NCBI GenBank assembly: GCA_016706545.1
Contig: JADJJK010000017.1
Location: 62,001-126,000 of the forward strand
Source of the DNA: Myxococcales bacterium
Lineage (GTDB): Bacteria; Myxococcota_A; Polyangia; Haliangiales; Haliangiaceae
DNA: 64,000 nt
Reading direction: 5' to 3'
The position numbers were made by a program, and so were the translations under genes. This document shows positions 18,814-27,240 of this stretch, one piece after another. Below the pieces are notes generated by a model. That model was not told the origin of the DNA and did no database searches. It saw only the letters and a list, made by a program, of their open reading frames with translations. Numbering within the stretch: position 1 is the first letter of the stretch; each line of letters starts with the position of its first letter.

Positions 18814-18963
18814 ATGAGCAACAACGAAAAGAGCACCACCTCGACCGGCGGCACCCAAGATCAGGAGGCCGCGGCGGCCGCTTCCCAGGCCCTCCTGAAG
18901 CGTCAGCGCGAGCGCCAGCGCGCCACGCTTCTCAAGCGCCGCCAGCGCAAGTCGGGTCAGTAG
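18814..18963 (+). CDS. Possible small basic protein (49 residues)
   Basis: An ATG-started frame of 49 codons. Its first third is polar (Ser, Thr, Asn, Gln), followed by a poly-Ala run, and its last third is a very basic helix (ALLKRQRERQRATLLKRRQRK). Third codon positions are largely G or C, as in real genes here. No strong ribosome site is seen (a GGTAGGG lies about 10 bases upstream). It resembles small ribosome- or nucleic-acid-associated proteins only in charge; no family is recognised. Confidence 0.45.
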   Translation: MSNNEKSTTSTGGTQDQEAAAAASQALLKRQRERQRATLLKRRQRKSGQ

Positions 18964-19184
18964 TCATCACGAACGCGCGAGCGATCTCGGCGGGATGCTG
19001 CGAGTGGCGCACCGGCGCCGCGATCGGAAGCTCATCGAGTTCGTCGTCGTCTGGTTCGCGAATCGCGGCAGCGAGCCACCGTGTGGTACTTCGGCCTACC
19101 TCCAAATGTGGAGGATGTCACGATGTCCTCATTGAGGAGTTGGATTCGGGGAATGTCGGTCGGCTGGGCGACGTTGCTTGGCGC

Positions 19185-20621
19185 ATGACACGTTTGCTTA
19201 TTGTGTGGCTTATTGTGTGTTTGATGTGTGCGACCGCCGCGGCGTCGCCGAACGAGCTGCGTCCGCGTGGCGCGCGTGCCTTCGGCGATGGCTTGATGAA
19301 GATCGAGAGAGCCGGTAAGGGGCGGCCGCCGGGCGATGCCGATGAAGTGACGTATCGCTACGACAAGTTCAAGGATCTCGACCCCTCGCAGGAGACGCGC
19401 GAGGAGAAGACGCGGCGAATGCTCGATGAGAACGATCGCGTTCGCGACAACCTGCTCGTGATGAAGCCGGGCGAAGTGCGCTGGCTGTGGTTCGAGGAGC
19501 AAGACGACTCGTTGTGCGATCACTTCGGGTGCACGCAGGAGCCCGACAACTACGCCGCGAAGCTCGAGCTCGTTTCGGTGACTCGCCACGCCGACGCACT
19601 GCCCGACGACATGCACATCACGGCGTGGCCGTTCCTCGGTGTGCGTCGTGGCAAGATCTGGGCGGCGTTGCCGGCAGAGAAGGTGAAGCGCCTCGACTCG
19701 GTGCATCTCGTGGGCGATGTCGTCGTGATCGATGGCCACGAAGAGCGCTTGGTTATGTCGGGTTCAACGTTCCGTGCCACCCATTCAGTCTCGTTGTCGT
19801 CGCTGCGCGCGCGACTCGACGACGAGGAGGGTCTCGTCGCACTGCGTGCCAGGAAGTGGACGAAGGCGCGCGAGCTGTTCGCGCGAGCGGTCAAGCTCGA
19901 TCCATCGCTGAACCTGCCGCAACTCCACCTCGCGGTCGCGAAGACGCAGCTGCGCGAAGTACCGGTCGACATGTCCGTGATGCAGCGCGATCCGGCGGGC
20001 CTGTACTGGCGTGTGATGGCCGACGACACGTTCGCGGTGCTGCGCAAGAGCCCGGCGATCCTCGGTCTGGTCGCGCGAACGCCAGGAACCACCGATGCGA
20101 TCGACTACCGCTGCACGTCATCCTGCATGGAGATCGATCCGACAGGTCGCTTCGTCGTCGCGTATGCGTCCAGCGTGAGCGATGCCGAGTTTCGCCTCTC
20201 GTTCGGTGCGCTGCGCGTGATCGATCTGAAGAGTCGTTCGATTGTCAGCACGATCCCACTTGATGACGGTGGAGATGGTGCGACGGAGAACGATGGCACG
20301 CGACGCTGCGTGAAGTGCAAGCGGCTCGTCGCCGCGCAGAAGACGTTGATCGACCTTGGCTTCACGCCGGTGAAGTCCGTGCCGGTATCGATCACGTTAC
20401 TCGACGCGAGCACCTACAGCGATCGGCCGTTGATCACGTTCCCCGACGCGAAGCTCCAGCTCGGACGTGCCGGCGACAAACAACCGGGCGCTGCCAAGTT
20501 TATCGAGATCACGCCGCCCATTCGCTTCGCAAAGGTCCAGGCGGCGGAGCTGTTCGACTCGCTGGTGATCTACCGCTGGACCTACGGCTCATCGACGGAC
20601 GTCACGCTCGTTCCGCGGTAG
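19185..20621 (+). CDS. Exported protein with one TPR-like unit, unknown function
   Basis: A 478-residue protein. The frame is open far upstream, but ATG 19185 begins a clear signal peptide (LLIVWLIVCLMCATAAASP) and is preferred. A region at about residues 213-250 (ALRARKWTKARELFARAVKLDPSLNLPQL) looks like one tetratricopeptide unit. The rest is mixed strand and helix with a few Cys pairs (CDHFGC, CTSSC, CVKCK) that may form disulfides or bind metal. I do not recognise a family. Codon use is less G/C-biased than in most neighbours, with many codons such as GAT, CGT and TGT, which suggests a different history. It is convergent with the hydrolase gene. Confidence 0.75.
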   Translation: MTRLLIVWLIVCLMCATAAASPNELRPRGARAFGDGLMKIERAGKGRPPGDADEVTYRYDKFKDLDPSQETREEKTRRMLDENDRVRDNLLVMKPGEVRWLWFEEQDDSLCDHFGCTQEPDNYAAKLELVSVTRHADALPDDMHITAWPFLGVRRGKIWAALPAEKVKRLDSVHLVGDVVVIDGHEERLVMSGSTFRATHSVSLSSLRARLDDEEGLVALRARKWTKARELFARAVKLDPSLNLPQLHLAVAKTQLREVPVDMSVMQRDPAGLYWRVMADDTFAVLRKSPAILGLVARTPGTTDAIDYRCTSSCMEIDPTGRFVVAYASSVSDAEFRLSFGALRVIDLKSRSIVSTIPLDDGGDGATENDGTRRCVKCKRLVAAQKTLIDLGFTPVKSVPVSITLLDASTYSDRPLITFPDAKLQLGRAGDKQPGAAKFIEITPPIRFAKVQAAELFDSLVIYRWTYGSSTDVTLVPR

Positions 20622-20700
20622 TCCGCGGTAGCCCGTGCGGCGAGCCTCGTCGCCAAGGCCACACCGCGGCCTCGGCCCGCGACGCTCGCGATCGGCCACG

Positions 20701-21546
20701 CTACGTGCTCAGGTTCCAGTCGAGGTCGTCGCAGAACTGGGTGACCTTCTCCAACGTGTCGGGCGCGTTCTGCGCGACGACGACCGGATGCCGCAGGTGC
20801 TGCGCGTAGAGGGCTGCGATCTCCGCGGGATGCTGAGGATCGATCCCCGGCAGCACCATCACGGGAACGTCGATCGCCTCGAGCTCGCGGACCGATTCCA
20901 TGGGCTGTTCGTTCCGGGCCAGGAAGCGAGTGGTGGCTGCGACGCTGCCTGCGTCGAAGGCGAGCATCATCTCGATGGCGACGTCGCGGACCGGAGGCGG
21001 CAAGGAGTCGAAGAGCGGGCGCAGCGCCTCGACCCCGTGCTCCAGTGCCTGCTCCCCGGCGTCGGCCATCGCGCGCATGGCCGACGTCGCGGCCGCCGCC
21101 AGCGGCCGATCGGCGCCGGGGTACAAGGGCGACATCAGGATCATCCCTCGCAGCATCTGCGGGTGGCGCAGCGCGAAGCGGAGCGCCACCGCGGAGCCCA
21201 TCGAGGTTCCGCCGACCACCGCATGCTCGACACCAAGGTGCCCGAGGAGCCGCGCGAGATCGTCGGCGAGCCGATCCCAGCTCAACGGCCCCGCATGGAC
21301 CGAACGCCCGCTGCCCCGGAGGTCGGGAGTCAGGAGGCGGTGCGTGTTGGCGAGCGGCGCCACGCGGAGGAGGGCCGCTCGATGATCGGCGAGCCCGCCA
21401 TGGAGAAAGACGACGGGATGGCCGTGTCCGATGTCGAGGGCGAAGAGGCGTGCTCCGTCGCTCTCGAACCAGATGTCGCGCCGAGCAGCAGCAGGGTGGG
21501 TTGGGGTCAGGGGCGTCAGGGTCGTCAGGGTCGTCATCGTCGTCAT
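20701..21546 (-). CDS. Alpha/beta hydrolase
   Basis: A 281-residue serine hydrolase of the alpha/beta fold. The oxyanion segment VVFLHGG is followed by the nucleophile elbow GGTSMGS (G-x-S-x-G), and the strand with TPDLRGSGRS is typical of the haloperoxidase/epoxide hydrolase-like group. The acid is probably the Asp in LPGIDPQHP. The usual late catalytic His is not obvious: the C-terminus VVAQNAPDTLEKV lacks the common GH motif, so activity is less certain. The start at 21546 is chosen because AAGGAG lies 7 bases upstream. The N-terminus is a Thr-rich run encoded by ACGACC/CTGACG repeats. The substrate is unknown. Confidence 0.8.
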   Translation of the reverse strand: MTTMTTLTTLTPLTPTHPAAARRDIWFESDGARLFALDIGHGHPVVFLHGGLADHRAALLRVAPLANTHRLLTPDLRGSGRSVHAGPLSWDRLADDLARLLGHLGVEHAVVGGTSMGSAVALRFALRHPQMLRGMILMSPLYPGADRPLAAAATSAMRAMADAGEQALEHGVEALRPLFDSLPPPVRDVAIEMMLAFDAGSVAATTRFLARNEQPMESVRELEAIDVPVMVLPGIDPQHPAEIAALYAQHLRHPVVVAQNAPDTLEKVTQFCDDLDWNLST

Positions 21547-21570
21547 CGTCGTTCTCCTTGTGGACGCACG

Positions 21571-21595
21571 GCCCCAGCCGCTCCGCGGCTGGGGC
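21571..21595. terminator. Hairpin with 11-bp perfect stem
   Basis: GCCCCAGCCGC (21571-21581) pairs perfectly with GCGGCTGGGGC (21585-21595) around a 3-base loop. It lies just upstream of the hydrolase ribosome site and is the last of four hairpins between the tRNA operon and this gene. No T-run follows on the minus strand. Confidence 0.45.
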
Positions 21596-21650
21596 TGAAA
21601 CCAGTGAAGCGGGCGCAAAGCGGGCGCAGCGGCGCCGCGAGCTGGTGGAC

Positions 21651-21678
21651 GACGCGGCCGGTCCGAAGCGGCCGCGTC
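21651..21678. terminator. Hairpin with 10-bp perfect stem
   Basis: GACGCGGCCG (21651-21660) and CGGCCGCGTC (21669-21678) enclose an 8-base loop. It lies in the spacer between the tRNA genes and the hydrolase and has no adjacent T-run. Its role is unclear: backup terminator or processing signal. Confidence 0.35.
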
Positions 21679-21726
21679 AAAGCAGAACCGCCAGCGCAGA
21701 GGCCCTGCCTGGCGCGCAACGGAAAA

Positions 21727-21746
21727 CGCCAGCCGGAGGGCTGGCG
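21727..21746 (-). terminator. Second terminator-like hairpin after tRNA operon
   Basis: CGCCAGCC and GGCTGGCG form an 8-bp stem with a 4-base loop. On the minus strand it is followed at once by GTTTTCC, a short T-run. It probably backs up the main terminator at 21787-21819. Confidence 0.5.
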
Positions 21747-21786
21747 GATGTCGAAGACCGAAGGCTCGAGCGCGAGCCGAAAAAGG

Positions 21787-21819
21787 CTGAAGGCCGCGCT
21801 GTCTTTGCGCGGCCTTCAG
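21787..21819 (-). terminator. Intrinsic terminator of the tRNA operon
   Basis: A perfect 13-bp stem (CTGAAGGCCGCGC / GCGCGGCCTTCAG) with a 7-base loop. Read on the minus strand it is followed by CCTTTTT. It lies 4 bases beyond the 3' end of the tRNA-Lys gene, in the right place and orientation for factor-independent termination. Confidence 0.85.
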
Positions 21820-21823
21820 TGGG

Positions 21824-21895
21824 TGAGGGCAGTAGGGCTCGAACCTACAACCAACGGATTAAGAGTCCGATGCTCTACCATTGAGCTATGCCCCC
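21824..21895 (-). tRNA. tRNA-Lys, anticodon CTT
   Basis: A 72-base cloverleaf: acceptor GGGGGCA/TGCCCTC with discriminator A, D-arm GCTCAATGGTAGAGC, anticodon loop CTCTTAA (anticodon CTT), and T-arm GTAGG TTCGAGC CCTAC. The outermost anticodon-stem pair (27:43) is T-T, a mismatch. The CCA end is not encoded. It is the second gene of a two-tRNA transcript. Confidence 0.93.
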
Positions 21896-21924
21896 AAAAA
21901 ACTAGTCTTCTATTTTCACTCTTG

Positions 21925-21998
21925 TGAGTCCGGGGCGACTCGAACGCCCGACCTACGGGTTCGAAGCCCGGCGCTCTATCCAACTGAGCTACGGACCC
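21925..21998 (-). tRNA. tRNA-Arg, anticodon TCG
   Basis: A 74-base cloverleaf: acceptor GGGTCCG/CGGACTC with discriminator A, D-arm GCTCAGTTGGATAGAGC, anticodon loop CTTCGAA (anticodon TCG, reading CGA), and T-arm GGGCG TTCGAGT CGCCC. The 27:43 pair is C-T, a mismatch as in the neighbouring tRNA-Lys. CCA is not encoded. It is the first gene behind the promoter at 22012-22041. Confidence 0.93.
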
Positions 21999-22011
21999 AG
22001 GCGCGGGCGAC

Positions 22012-22041
22012 TAGATAGCGGCCCACCTGTCCCTGTGTCAA
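22012..22041 (-). promoter_or_regulatory. Consensus sigma-70 promoter of the tRNA operon
   Basis: On the minus strand TTGACA (22041-22036) is followed after 18 bases by TATCTA (22017-22012), placing the start of transcription just before the tRNA-Arg gene. Such a near-perfect housekeeping promoter is expected for tRNA genes and is one of the clearest in this window. Confidence 0.8.
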
Positions 22042-22234
22042 GCGCCTTGGGCTTGGAGTTTCACGAGACTTTTGTGCTGCAAGTCGCGCGGTGGGCTAGC
22101 GCCTACCTGGGCGACGGCGCGGCGCGGCAGAATTTTGAACGAAATCATATAGCTAAGCGAAAGAAAAGGTTGGTCACCCGGGGATGGCGCCGAGTATGCT
22201 CGCCAACATCTTGAGAGATCCGATGGAGGCTGCC

Positions 22235-25200
22235 ATGGGCTCAGCTTGGACCCGACTTGTGCCGCGTCGCGGACACGCACGTGCGCCGCGATGGCTGCTC
22301 GCGCTCGCCGCGGTGGTGCTCTCTGGAGCGTGCAGCGGTGGTGGCGGCGGCTGCGGCGGCTGTGGTTCGACCGCCCCGCTGCCAGCCGGCGGGCTGCCAG
22401 CCGACCAGACGGTGGAGGGCGGCGGCCAGATCCGCATCACGCCGGGCGGCATGGCCAAGATCAACGCGCTGGCCCGCGGCGTGGTGGAGGGGGCGCTGGG
22501 GGAGGGGTTCTGTGTCCCGCCGACCGAGATCGGCGACGCCACCGGCACGCTGGGGACCGGCGCGTTCTTGTGCCAGGGCAACCAGAACCAGTGTACGCCG
22601 GGATGTGACGTCGACCTCACCATCGATTCGGTGACCCTCGCCGCCGCCAGCGCCCAGACGCTGCGCATGACGGTGCAGGTGGACACCGACGCGGTGGTGC
22701 CGCTGGCGTATCAGGTCCTGGGCATCGACGGCTCTTGCTCGGTCACGGTGGAGGCCGACAACGTTCGCATCAACGCGGACATCAACCTCGGTATCAACGC
22801 CGCCAGCGGAGAGCTCGCCATCGCGGTGGGGCAGATCCCGCGGCCCAACCTGTCCCTGGTGTTCCGCAACTGCGGCCTGGTGACCGCGCTGCTCAACCTG
22901 CTCGAGGGCTACCTGGAGGACTACATCGTCGACGCGATGCTCGCCGTGCTGCGGCCGACGCTCGAGGGGCTCATCGACAACCTGCTGCCAGATCCGCCGG
23001 GCGTCGCCGGGGTCATCGACGTGGGCGCGCTGTTCTCCGGCCTGACCTCGGGGGCCTCGGGCAAGCTGGAGACGCGGATCTTGCCGGGCGGCTACGTCCA
23101 CTTCACCACCGGGGATGGCGGCCTGTCGCTGGGGGTCATCACGGGCCTCAACACCGACCGCGATCCGACGACGCGCACGCCGGCGCTGGACAACGAGGTG
23201 GCGCGCTGCGTGCCGGCGCTGCCGCCGCCCAACTTCACCACCGCGCCGCACTCGCTGCCGCGGACGCCGCGCGGCTCGTTCGCGCTGCCCGTGGCGCCGG
23301 CCTTCAACGGCGCGCCCAACCCGCCGCAAGGCGACGTGGCGCTGGGCTTCTCCGAGGCCACGCTCGATCTGCTGGGCCACCACCTGGTGACCTCTGGCGC
23401 GATGTGTCTGGGCCTTGGCACCACGCAGGTGCCGCAGCTCACCCTGGCGACGTTTGGCTTGCTGGCGCCGTCCCTGGGGCAGCTCGGCTCCGAGCGGCGC
23501 AACGATCCGATGTTGATGGTGACCCGGCCCACCCGCGCGGTGGACTTCTCCGTGGGCGACGGCACGCTGGCCTCGCCGCGGCTGACCATGAAGCTGCAGA
23601 ACCTGGAGATCGACGTCTACGCCTTTCTCTACGAGCGCTACACGCGCGCGTTCACCATGTCGCTGTCGTTGGACGTGGGGCTAAACCTCGAGCTGGAGCA
23701 GCCAGTGGGATTGCCGGTCTCCATCAAGCCGGTGCTGGTGGGGATCTCGTCGTCCAACGTGCGGCTGCAGGTGCAAAACAGCGAGCTCTTGCGTGAGAAG
23801 CCCGCGGACCTGCAGCGGGTGTTGCCGGTGGTGTTCGATCTGGTCACCCCGGCGCTTGGCAACCTGCCGTCGTTCGCGCTGCCCGCGTTCGCCGGGTTCT
23901 CGCTGCAGAACGTGAGCGTGGGCAAGGTGACCACCACCGAGGACAGCTTCGTCGCCATCACCGGCGACCTGGGCACGCCGGCCCCGGCGCTGGCCGCGGC
24001 GCTCGGCGCGCCGGCCGGCGCCATGGCCCCGGCGGTCCGCGACGCCCGGGTGCGCCCGGTGGCCTCCGCGAGGGTGAGCGCGGTGGAGGTGCCCTCCATC
24101 GAGCAGGTTCGCGGCGCGCTGGCCGACGAGGCGGCGACCCAAGAGGGCGGCGTCCCGCGCGAGGTCGAAGACGCCCGGGCGGCGGGCGCGCTGCCACAGA
24201 TCGTGATCGAGGTCGACGCGACCGACGCGCTTGGCCGGGAGCTTGAGTGGAGCTGGCGGCTGGGCGCTGGCCTGTGGCGGCCCTACAGCGACGCCCGACC
24301 GCTCGTGCTGCGCGATCGCGCGTTCGCCTTCCAGGGGGACTACGAGCTCGGCGTGATGGCGCGGGTCAAGCGCGAGCCGCTGCTGGTCTCGGCGGAGACT
24401 CGGCTGGCGGCGCGCATCGACTCGGTGGGGCCGCACCTGGTGAAGGCGGGGACCTGGTGGAGCGGCGGCGCGTTGACGGTGGAGGGGCGGGACGTGGTGG
24501 CGGGCGGCGACCTGGAGCTTGCGTTCGGCGAGCCCGGCGCCAGCGCGCCGTCCACCGCGTGGAGCCAAGGCGACACCGCCACGCTCGACGCGGCGGCGGC
24601 GGCGCGGTTGTCGCGCGATGGGGAGCTGGTGGTGTTCCTGCGCGATCCATCCGGCAACGTCACGCAGGAGCTGGTGGCGTCGTTTCACGGCCAGGCCGGC
24701 GCGGGCTGCTCGTGTAGCAGCGGCGGGCCGGGCGGCGGCGCGGTGACGCTGGTGCTCGTGCTCGGCGGCCTGCTGCTGCGGCGGCGCGCGCCGAGCTCGC
24801 GGCGCGCGGCCAAGCGGCGAGGCCACGGATCCTGGCAGGGGCTCCTGGCGCTGGTGGTCAGCGCGCTGGTGCCCGGCTGCAACTGCGGCGGCACCGCGGG
24901 CCAATCCTGCGAGCTGGTGGAGGACTGCGCGGGCTTCTGCGGCGCGCGCGAGGTGCCGTTCTGCGTCGAGGGCACCTGCGTCTGCGCGGACGACATCGAG
25001 GCGGGCAAGATCGGCCTGTACTCCGACGTGGCGGCGGCGCCGGATGGCCAGGCCTGGGTGGCGGCGTACGCGCAGCTCCACGGAGATCTGGTGGTCACCA
25101 AGGCGGCGCCGGGGCGGATCGCGGCGGAGGCGTGGGAGTGGGTGGACGGGGTGCCCGACGGCCCGGTGGAGGTGGAGAACGCCAAGATCCGCGGCGGGAT

Positions 25201-26239
25201 TGGCGCCGCCGGGCCCGACGTGGGCATGTACACCAGCATCGCGGTGACGCGCGCTGGCGAGCCGGTGGTGAGCTACTTCGATCGCGAGACCGCGTCGCTG
25301 CGGTTCGCGCAGCGCAGCGGCGGCACCTGGAAGAAGCACGTGGTGGACGTGGGCACCAAGAACCTCAGCGGCGCCACCGGCGCGCTGGTGGGGATGTACA
25401 CGTCGCTGACGTTGCGGTCCGATGACGGGCGCCCCGGCATCGCCTACCTGGCGCATGTCAAGGACGCGAGCGGCACCCGGGCCGAGGTGCGGTACGCCTC
25501 GGCGCAGGTTCCTGAGCCGACGGCGGCCGGCGACTGGCTCATCAAGATCGTCGACACCGCCCCGGTGCCGGCGGTGACGCCGGAGAACCCCAACGTGTAT
25601 CCGCTGCCCGGCGGGCTCGGCCTGTTCGTCGATTCGGCGCGGCTGCCAAGCCAGGCGCCCGTGGTGGTCTACTACGATCGCACCAGCGGCGCGCTCAAGA
25701 TGTCGTCGTTCAACGCCACGCAGAACCGGTTCGATCCACCCGCGGTGCTCAGCGGCGGCGCGGGCAACGACGCCGGCTGGTCGCCGACCATGGCCGTCGA
25801 CGGCACCGGCAAGATCCACGTGGCCTACGTGGGCGCGGCTCGCGATGACCTGGAGTATCTCAAGGTGGGCAGCCCGATGCCGCCGCCGGAGATCGTGGAC
25901 GACGGGTACCGCATCGTGGGCACCACGCCGGATGGCCAGCCGCGGCCGGAGCTGCACTTCGTGGGCGACGACGCGGCGCTGGTGATGATGCCCAATGGCC
26001 AGCCTGCGGTGGCGTATCAGGACGCTACCAGCCACGAGCTGCTGGTGGCGCGGCGCGCGCCGAGCGGCGCCTGGGCGCGCGTGACCCTGGCTGGCGCCGA
26101 GGAGCCGTTCGTGGGCGCCTACGGCTTCTTCGCTGCGGCCGCGGGAGCGGGCGGCAAGCTGCTGGTGTCGACGTGGGTGCTCGATCCGGCCAACGACGAC
26201 CAGTGGATGGAGATCTTCGAGCGGCCGATCCAGGAGTGA
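22235..26239 (+). CDS. Large surface lipoprotein with internal MYXO-CTERM signal
   Basis: A 1334-residue protein. ATG 22235 is chosen because GGAGG lies 5 bases upstream; earlier in-frame ATGs lack this. The N-terminus is a lipoprotein-type signal (LLALAAVVLSGAC, Cys33) followed by a GGGGGCGGCG linker. Residues about 60-820 form a long extracytoplasmic region with amphipathic lipid-transfer-like stretches (EGYLEDYIVDAMLAVLRPTLEGL); the family is not recognised. At about 822-862 comes GAGCSCSSGGPGGG, a hydrophobic helix, then LLLRRRAPSSRR. This is the layout of the MYXO-CTERM C-terminal sorting signal, cut by a myxosortase near the Cys. Here it is internal. It is followed at once by a second hydrophobic segment ending in LVPGCNCGG (Cys882), like a lipoprotein signal, and a Cys-rich knot. 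A beta-propeller-like repeat region then runs to the end (SDVAAAPDGQAWVAAY; TSIAVTRAGEPVVSYFD; PTMAVDGTGKIHVAY). It looks like two exported proteins joined in one frame. Confidence 0.85.
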   Translation: MGSAWTRLVPRRGHARAPRWLLALAAVVLSGACSGGGGGCGGCGSTAPLPAGGLPADQTVEGGGQIRITPGGMAKINALARGVVEGALGEGFCVPPTEIGDATGTLGTGAFLCQGNQNQCTPGCDVDLTIDSVTLAAASAQTLRMTVQVDTDAVVPLAYQVLGIDGSCSVTVEADNVRINADINLGINAASGELAIAVGQIPRPNLSLVFRNCGLVTALLNLLEGYLEDYIVDAMLAVLRPTLEGLIDNLLPDPPGVAGVIDVGALFSGLTSGASGKLETRILPGGYVHFTTGDGGLSLGVITGLNTDRDPTTRTPALDNEVARCVPALPPPNFTTAPHSLPRTPRGSFALPVAPAFNGAPNPPQGDVALGFSEATLDLLGHHLVTSGAMCLGLGTTQVPQLTLATFGLLAPSLGQLGSERRNDPMLMVTRPTRAVDFSVGDGTLASPRLTMKLQNLEIDVYAFLYERYTRAFTMSLSLDVGLNLELEQPVGLPVSIKPVLVGISSSNVRLQVQNSELLREKPADLQRVLPVVFDLVTPALGNLPSFALPAFAGFSLQNVSVGKVTTTEDSFVAITGDLGTPAPALAAALGAPAGAMAPAVRDARVRPVASARVSAVEVPSIEQVRGALADEAATQEGGVPREVEDARAAGALPQIVIEVDATDALGRELEWSWRLGAGLWRPYSDARPLVLRDRAFAFQGDYELGVMARVKREPLLVSAETRLAARIDSVGPHLVKAGTWWSGGALTVEGRDVVAGGDLELAFGEPGASAPSTAWSQGDTATLDAAAAARLSRDGELVVFLRDPSGNVTQELVASFHGQAGAGCSCSSGGPGGGAVTLVLVLGGLLLRRRAPSSRRAAKRRGHGSWQGLLALVVSALVPGCNCGGTAGQSCELVEDCAGFCGAREVPFCVEGTCVCADDIEAGKIGLYSDVAAAPDGQAWVAAYAQLHGDLVVTKAAPGRIAAEAWEWVDGVPDGPVEVENAKIRGGIGAAGPDVGMYTSIAVTRAGEPVVSYFDRETASLRFAQRSGGTWKKHVVDVGTKNLSGATGALVGMYTSLTLRSDDGRPGIAYLAHVKDASGTRAEVRYASAQVPEPTAAGDWLIKIVDTAPVPAVTPENPNVYPLPGGLGLFVDSARLPSQAPVVVYYDRTSGALKMSSFNATQNRFDPPAVLSGGAGNDAGWSPTMAVDGTGKIHVAYVGAARDDLEYLKVGSPMPPPEIVDDGYRIVGTTPDGQPRPELHFVGDDAALVMMPNGQPAVAYQDATSHELLVARRAPSGAWARVTLAGAEEPFVGAYGFFAAAAGAGGKLLVSTWVLDPANDDQWMEIFERPIQE

Positions 26240-26334
26240 GCTCGGCGCCGGTGCGAGCGCGCCGATGTGAGCCGAGGCGAGCGCGCGTGCGCCAGTGCCA
26301 GCGCGCCGGCACGCAGCAGCGCCTGGGCCAAGGA

Positions 26335-26874
26335 TCAGCCGGCGCCTGGGCCCGGGTGCGCGCCGATGGGCCAGCGCTCGCCTCGCGCGACCAGCACAAA
26401 GCCAAGGGGCGCGTGGTCGTCTTCGCAGATGTGCTCTGCGATGCGCTGATACGCCGGGCTGGCGATGCGCCCCAGCAGCGCCCGCGGCGCGCCCGCCGGG
26501 ACATAGAGCGCGTGATCGGCGGCCTGTCGCAGCTCGCCGTAAGGCAGCTCCTCTTCGCGCTCATCATCCCAGGTGATCCAGCAGCGATCTCCGTCCCAGC
26601 GCGCGGAGCGGGCGCGGAGGTGCGCGTCCTCGACGTCGACATAGGCATAGCGTCGCGCGTCGAGCCGGATCACGCTCTTGCCATCCACCACATCGAGCCA
26701 GCGCAGCAGCGCCTGGTGCAGGCGCGGGTGCGTGACTCGCTCGCCGCGGTGCCAGAACCGGCCGCTCCGATCCAGCCGCAAGCCGAGGTGTCGTAGCTGG
26801 TCTAGCGCCTCGGGGCCAAGCAGCGCCGGCAGCGCGGCGGCCAGGTCCGGCGGAGGCGTATCGTCGTTCTCCAC
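26335..26874 (-). CDS. DUF1285-like conserved protein
   Basis: A 179-residue soluble protein without signal or membrane segments. The pattern LRLDRSGRFWHRGERVTHPRL, then IRLDARRYAYVDVEDAHLRARS, and later LPYGELRQAADHALY resembles the DUF1285-type proteins, where a dG-W-h-G strand is followed by a VEDAP-like strand. The match is by eye and moderate. It begins with GTG at 26874, only 4 bases after the stop of the YdcH-like gene, so the two form an operon. Family function is unknown. Confidence 0.65.
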   Translation of the reverse strand: MENDDTPPPDLAAALPALLGPEALDQLRHLGLRLDRSGRFWHRGERVTHPRLHQALLRWLDVVDGKSVIRLDARRYAYVDVEDAHLRARSARWDGDRCWITWDDEREEELPYGELRQAADHALYVPAGAPRALLGRIASPAYQRIAEHICEDDHAPLGFVLVARGERWPIGAHPGPGAG

Positions 26875-26878
26875 GTGG

Positions 26879-27070
26879 CTACACGCCCGCGGACAGGCGC
26901 GCGATCCGGTCCTTGGTCAGGAGCTTCTGTTTCTTGAGCCTGGCGACCTCTTGTTGCTCGCTGGGCGTCAGCGTGCGGCGCGCGGCCAGGGCCTGCAGCG
27001 ATTGCTCGAGCCGCTGGTGTTCTTCCATCAAGTCTGTCAGAGAGGGCTGTTCGCTCACGCAAGTCTCCAT
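26879..27070 (-). CDS. YdcH/DUF465-like small coiled-coil protein
   Basis: A 63-residue helical protein. The pattern LMEEHQRLEQSLQAL, then a short break, then EQQEVARLKKQKLLTKDRIARL is the hallmark of the DUF465/YdcH family of small antiparallel helical hairpins of unknown function. ATG 27070 gives about the family's usual length. It is upstream partner of the DUF1285-like gene in a tight operon. Confidence 0.85.
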   Translation of the reverse strand: METCVSEQPSLTDLMEEHQRLEQSLQALAARRTLTPSEQQEVARLKKQKLLTKDRIARLSAGV

Positions 27071-27177
27071 GCTGCGACCGCAGTGCTCCCAGCGTACCAG
27101 ACTCCGACGCGACGAGGGCCTGGCGTGATCTCGGTCAAGATCTGCGGAGTTCGGGGAGCTCGCGGCTCTCGGGGCGC

Positions 27178-27240
27178 TCGGAGATCCCGGAGATCCCGGA
27201 GATCCCGGGGATCTCGGAGGTCCCGGGGATCCTGGAGATC
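27178..27240. repeat. 9-bp GGAGATCCC-type tandem repeats
   Basis: Three clean units of GAGATCCCG and about four degenerate ones abut the stop codon of the lipase gene, in the 170-base spacer before the YdcH-like gene. The unit contains the GATC core repeated every 9 bases. Confidence 0.75.
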
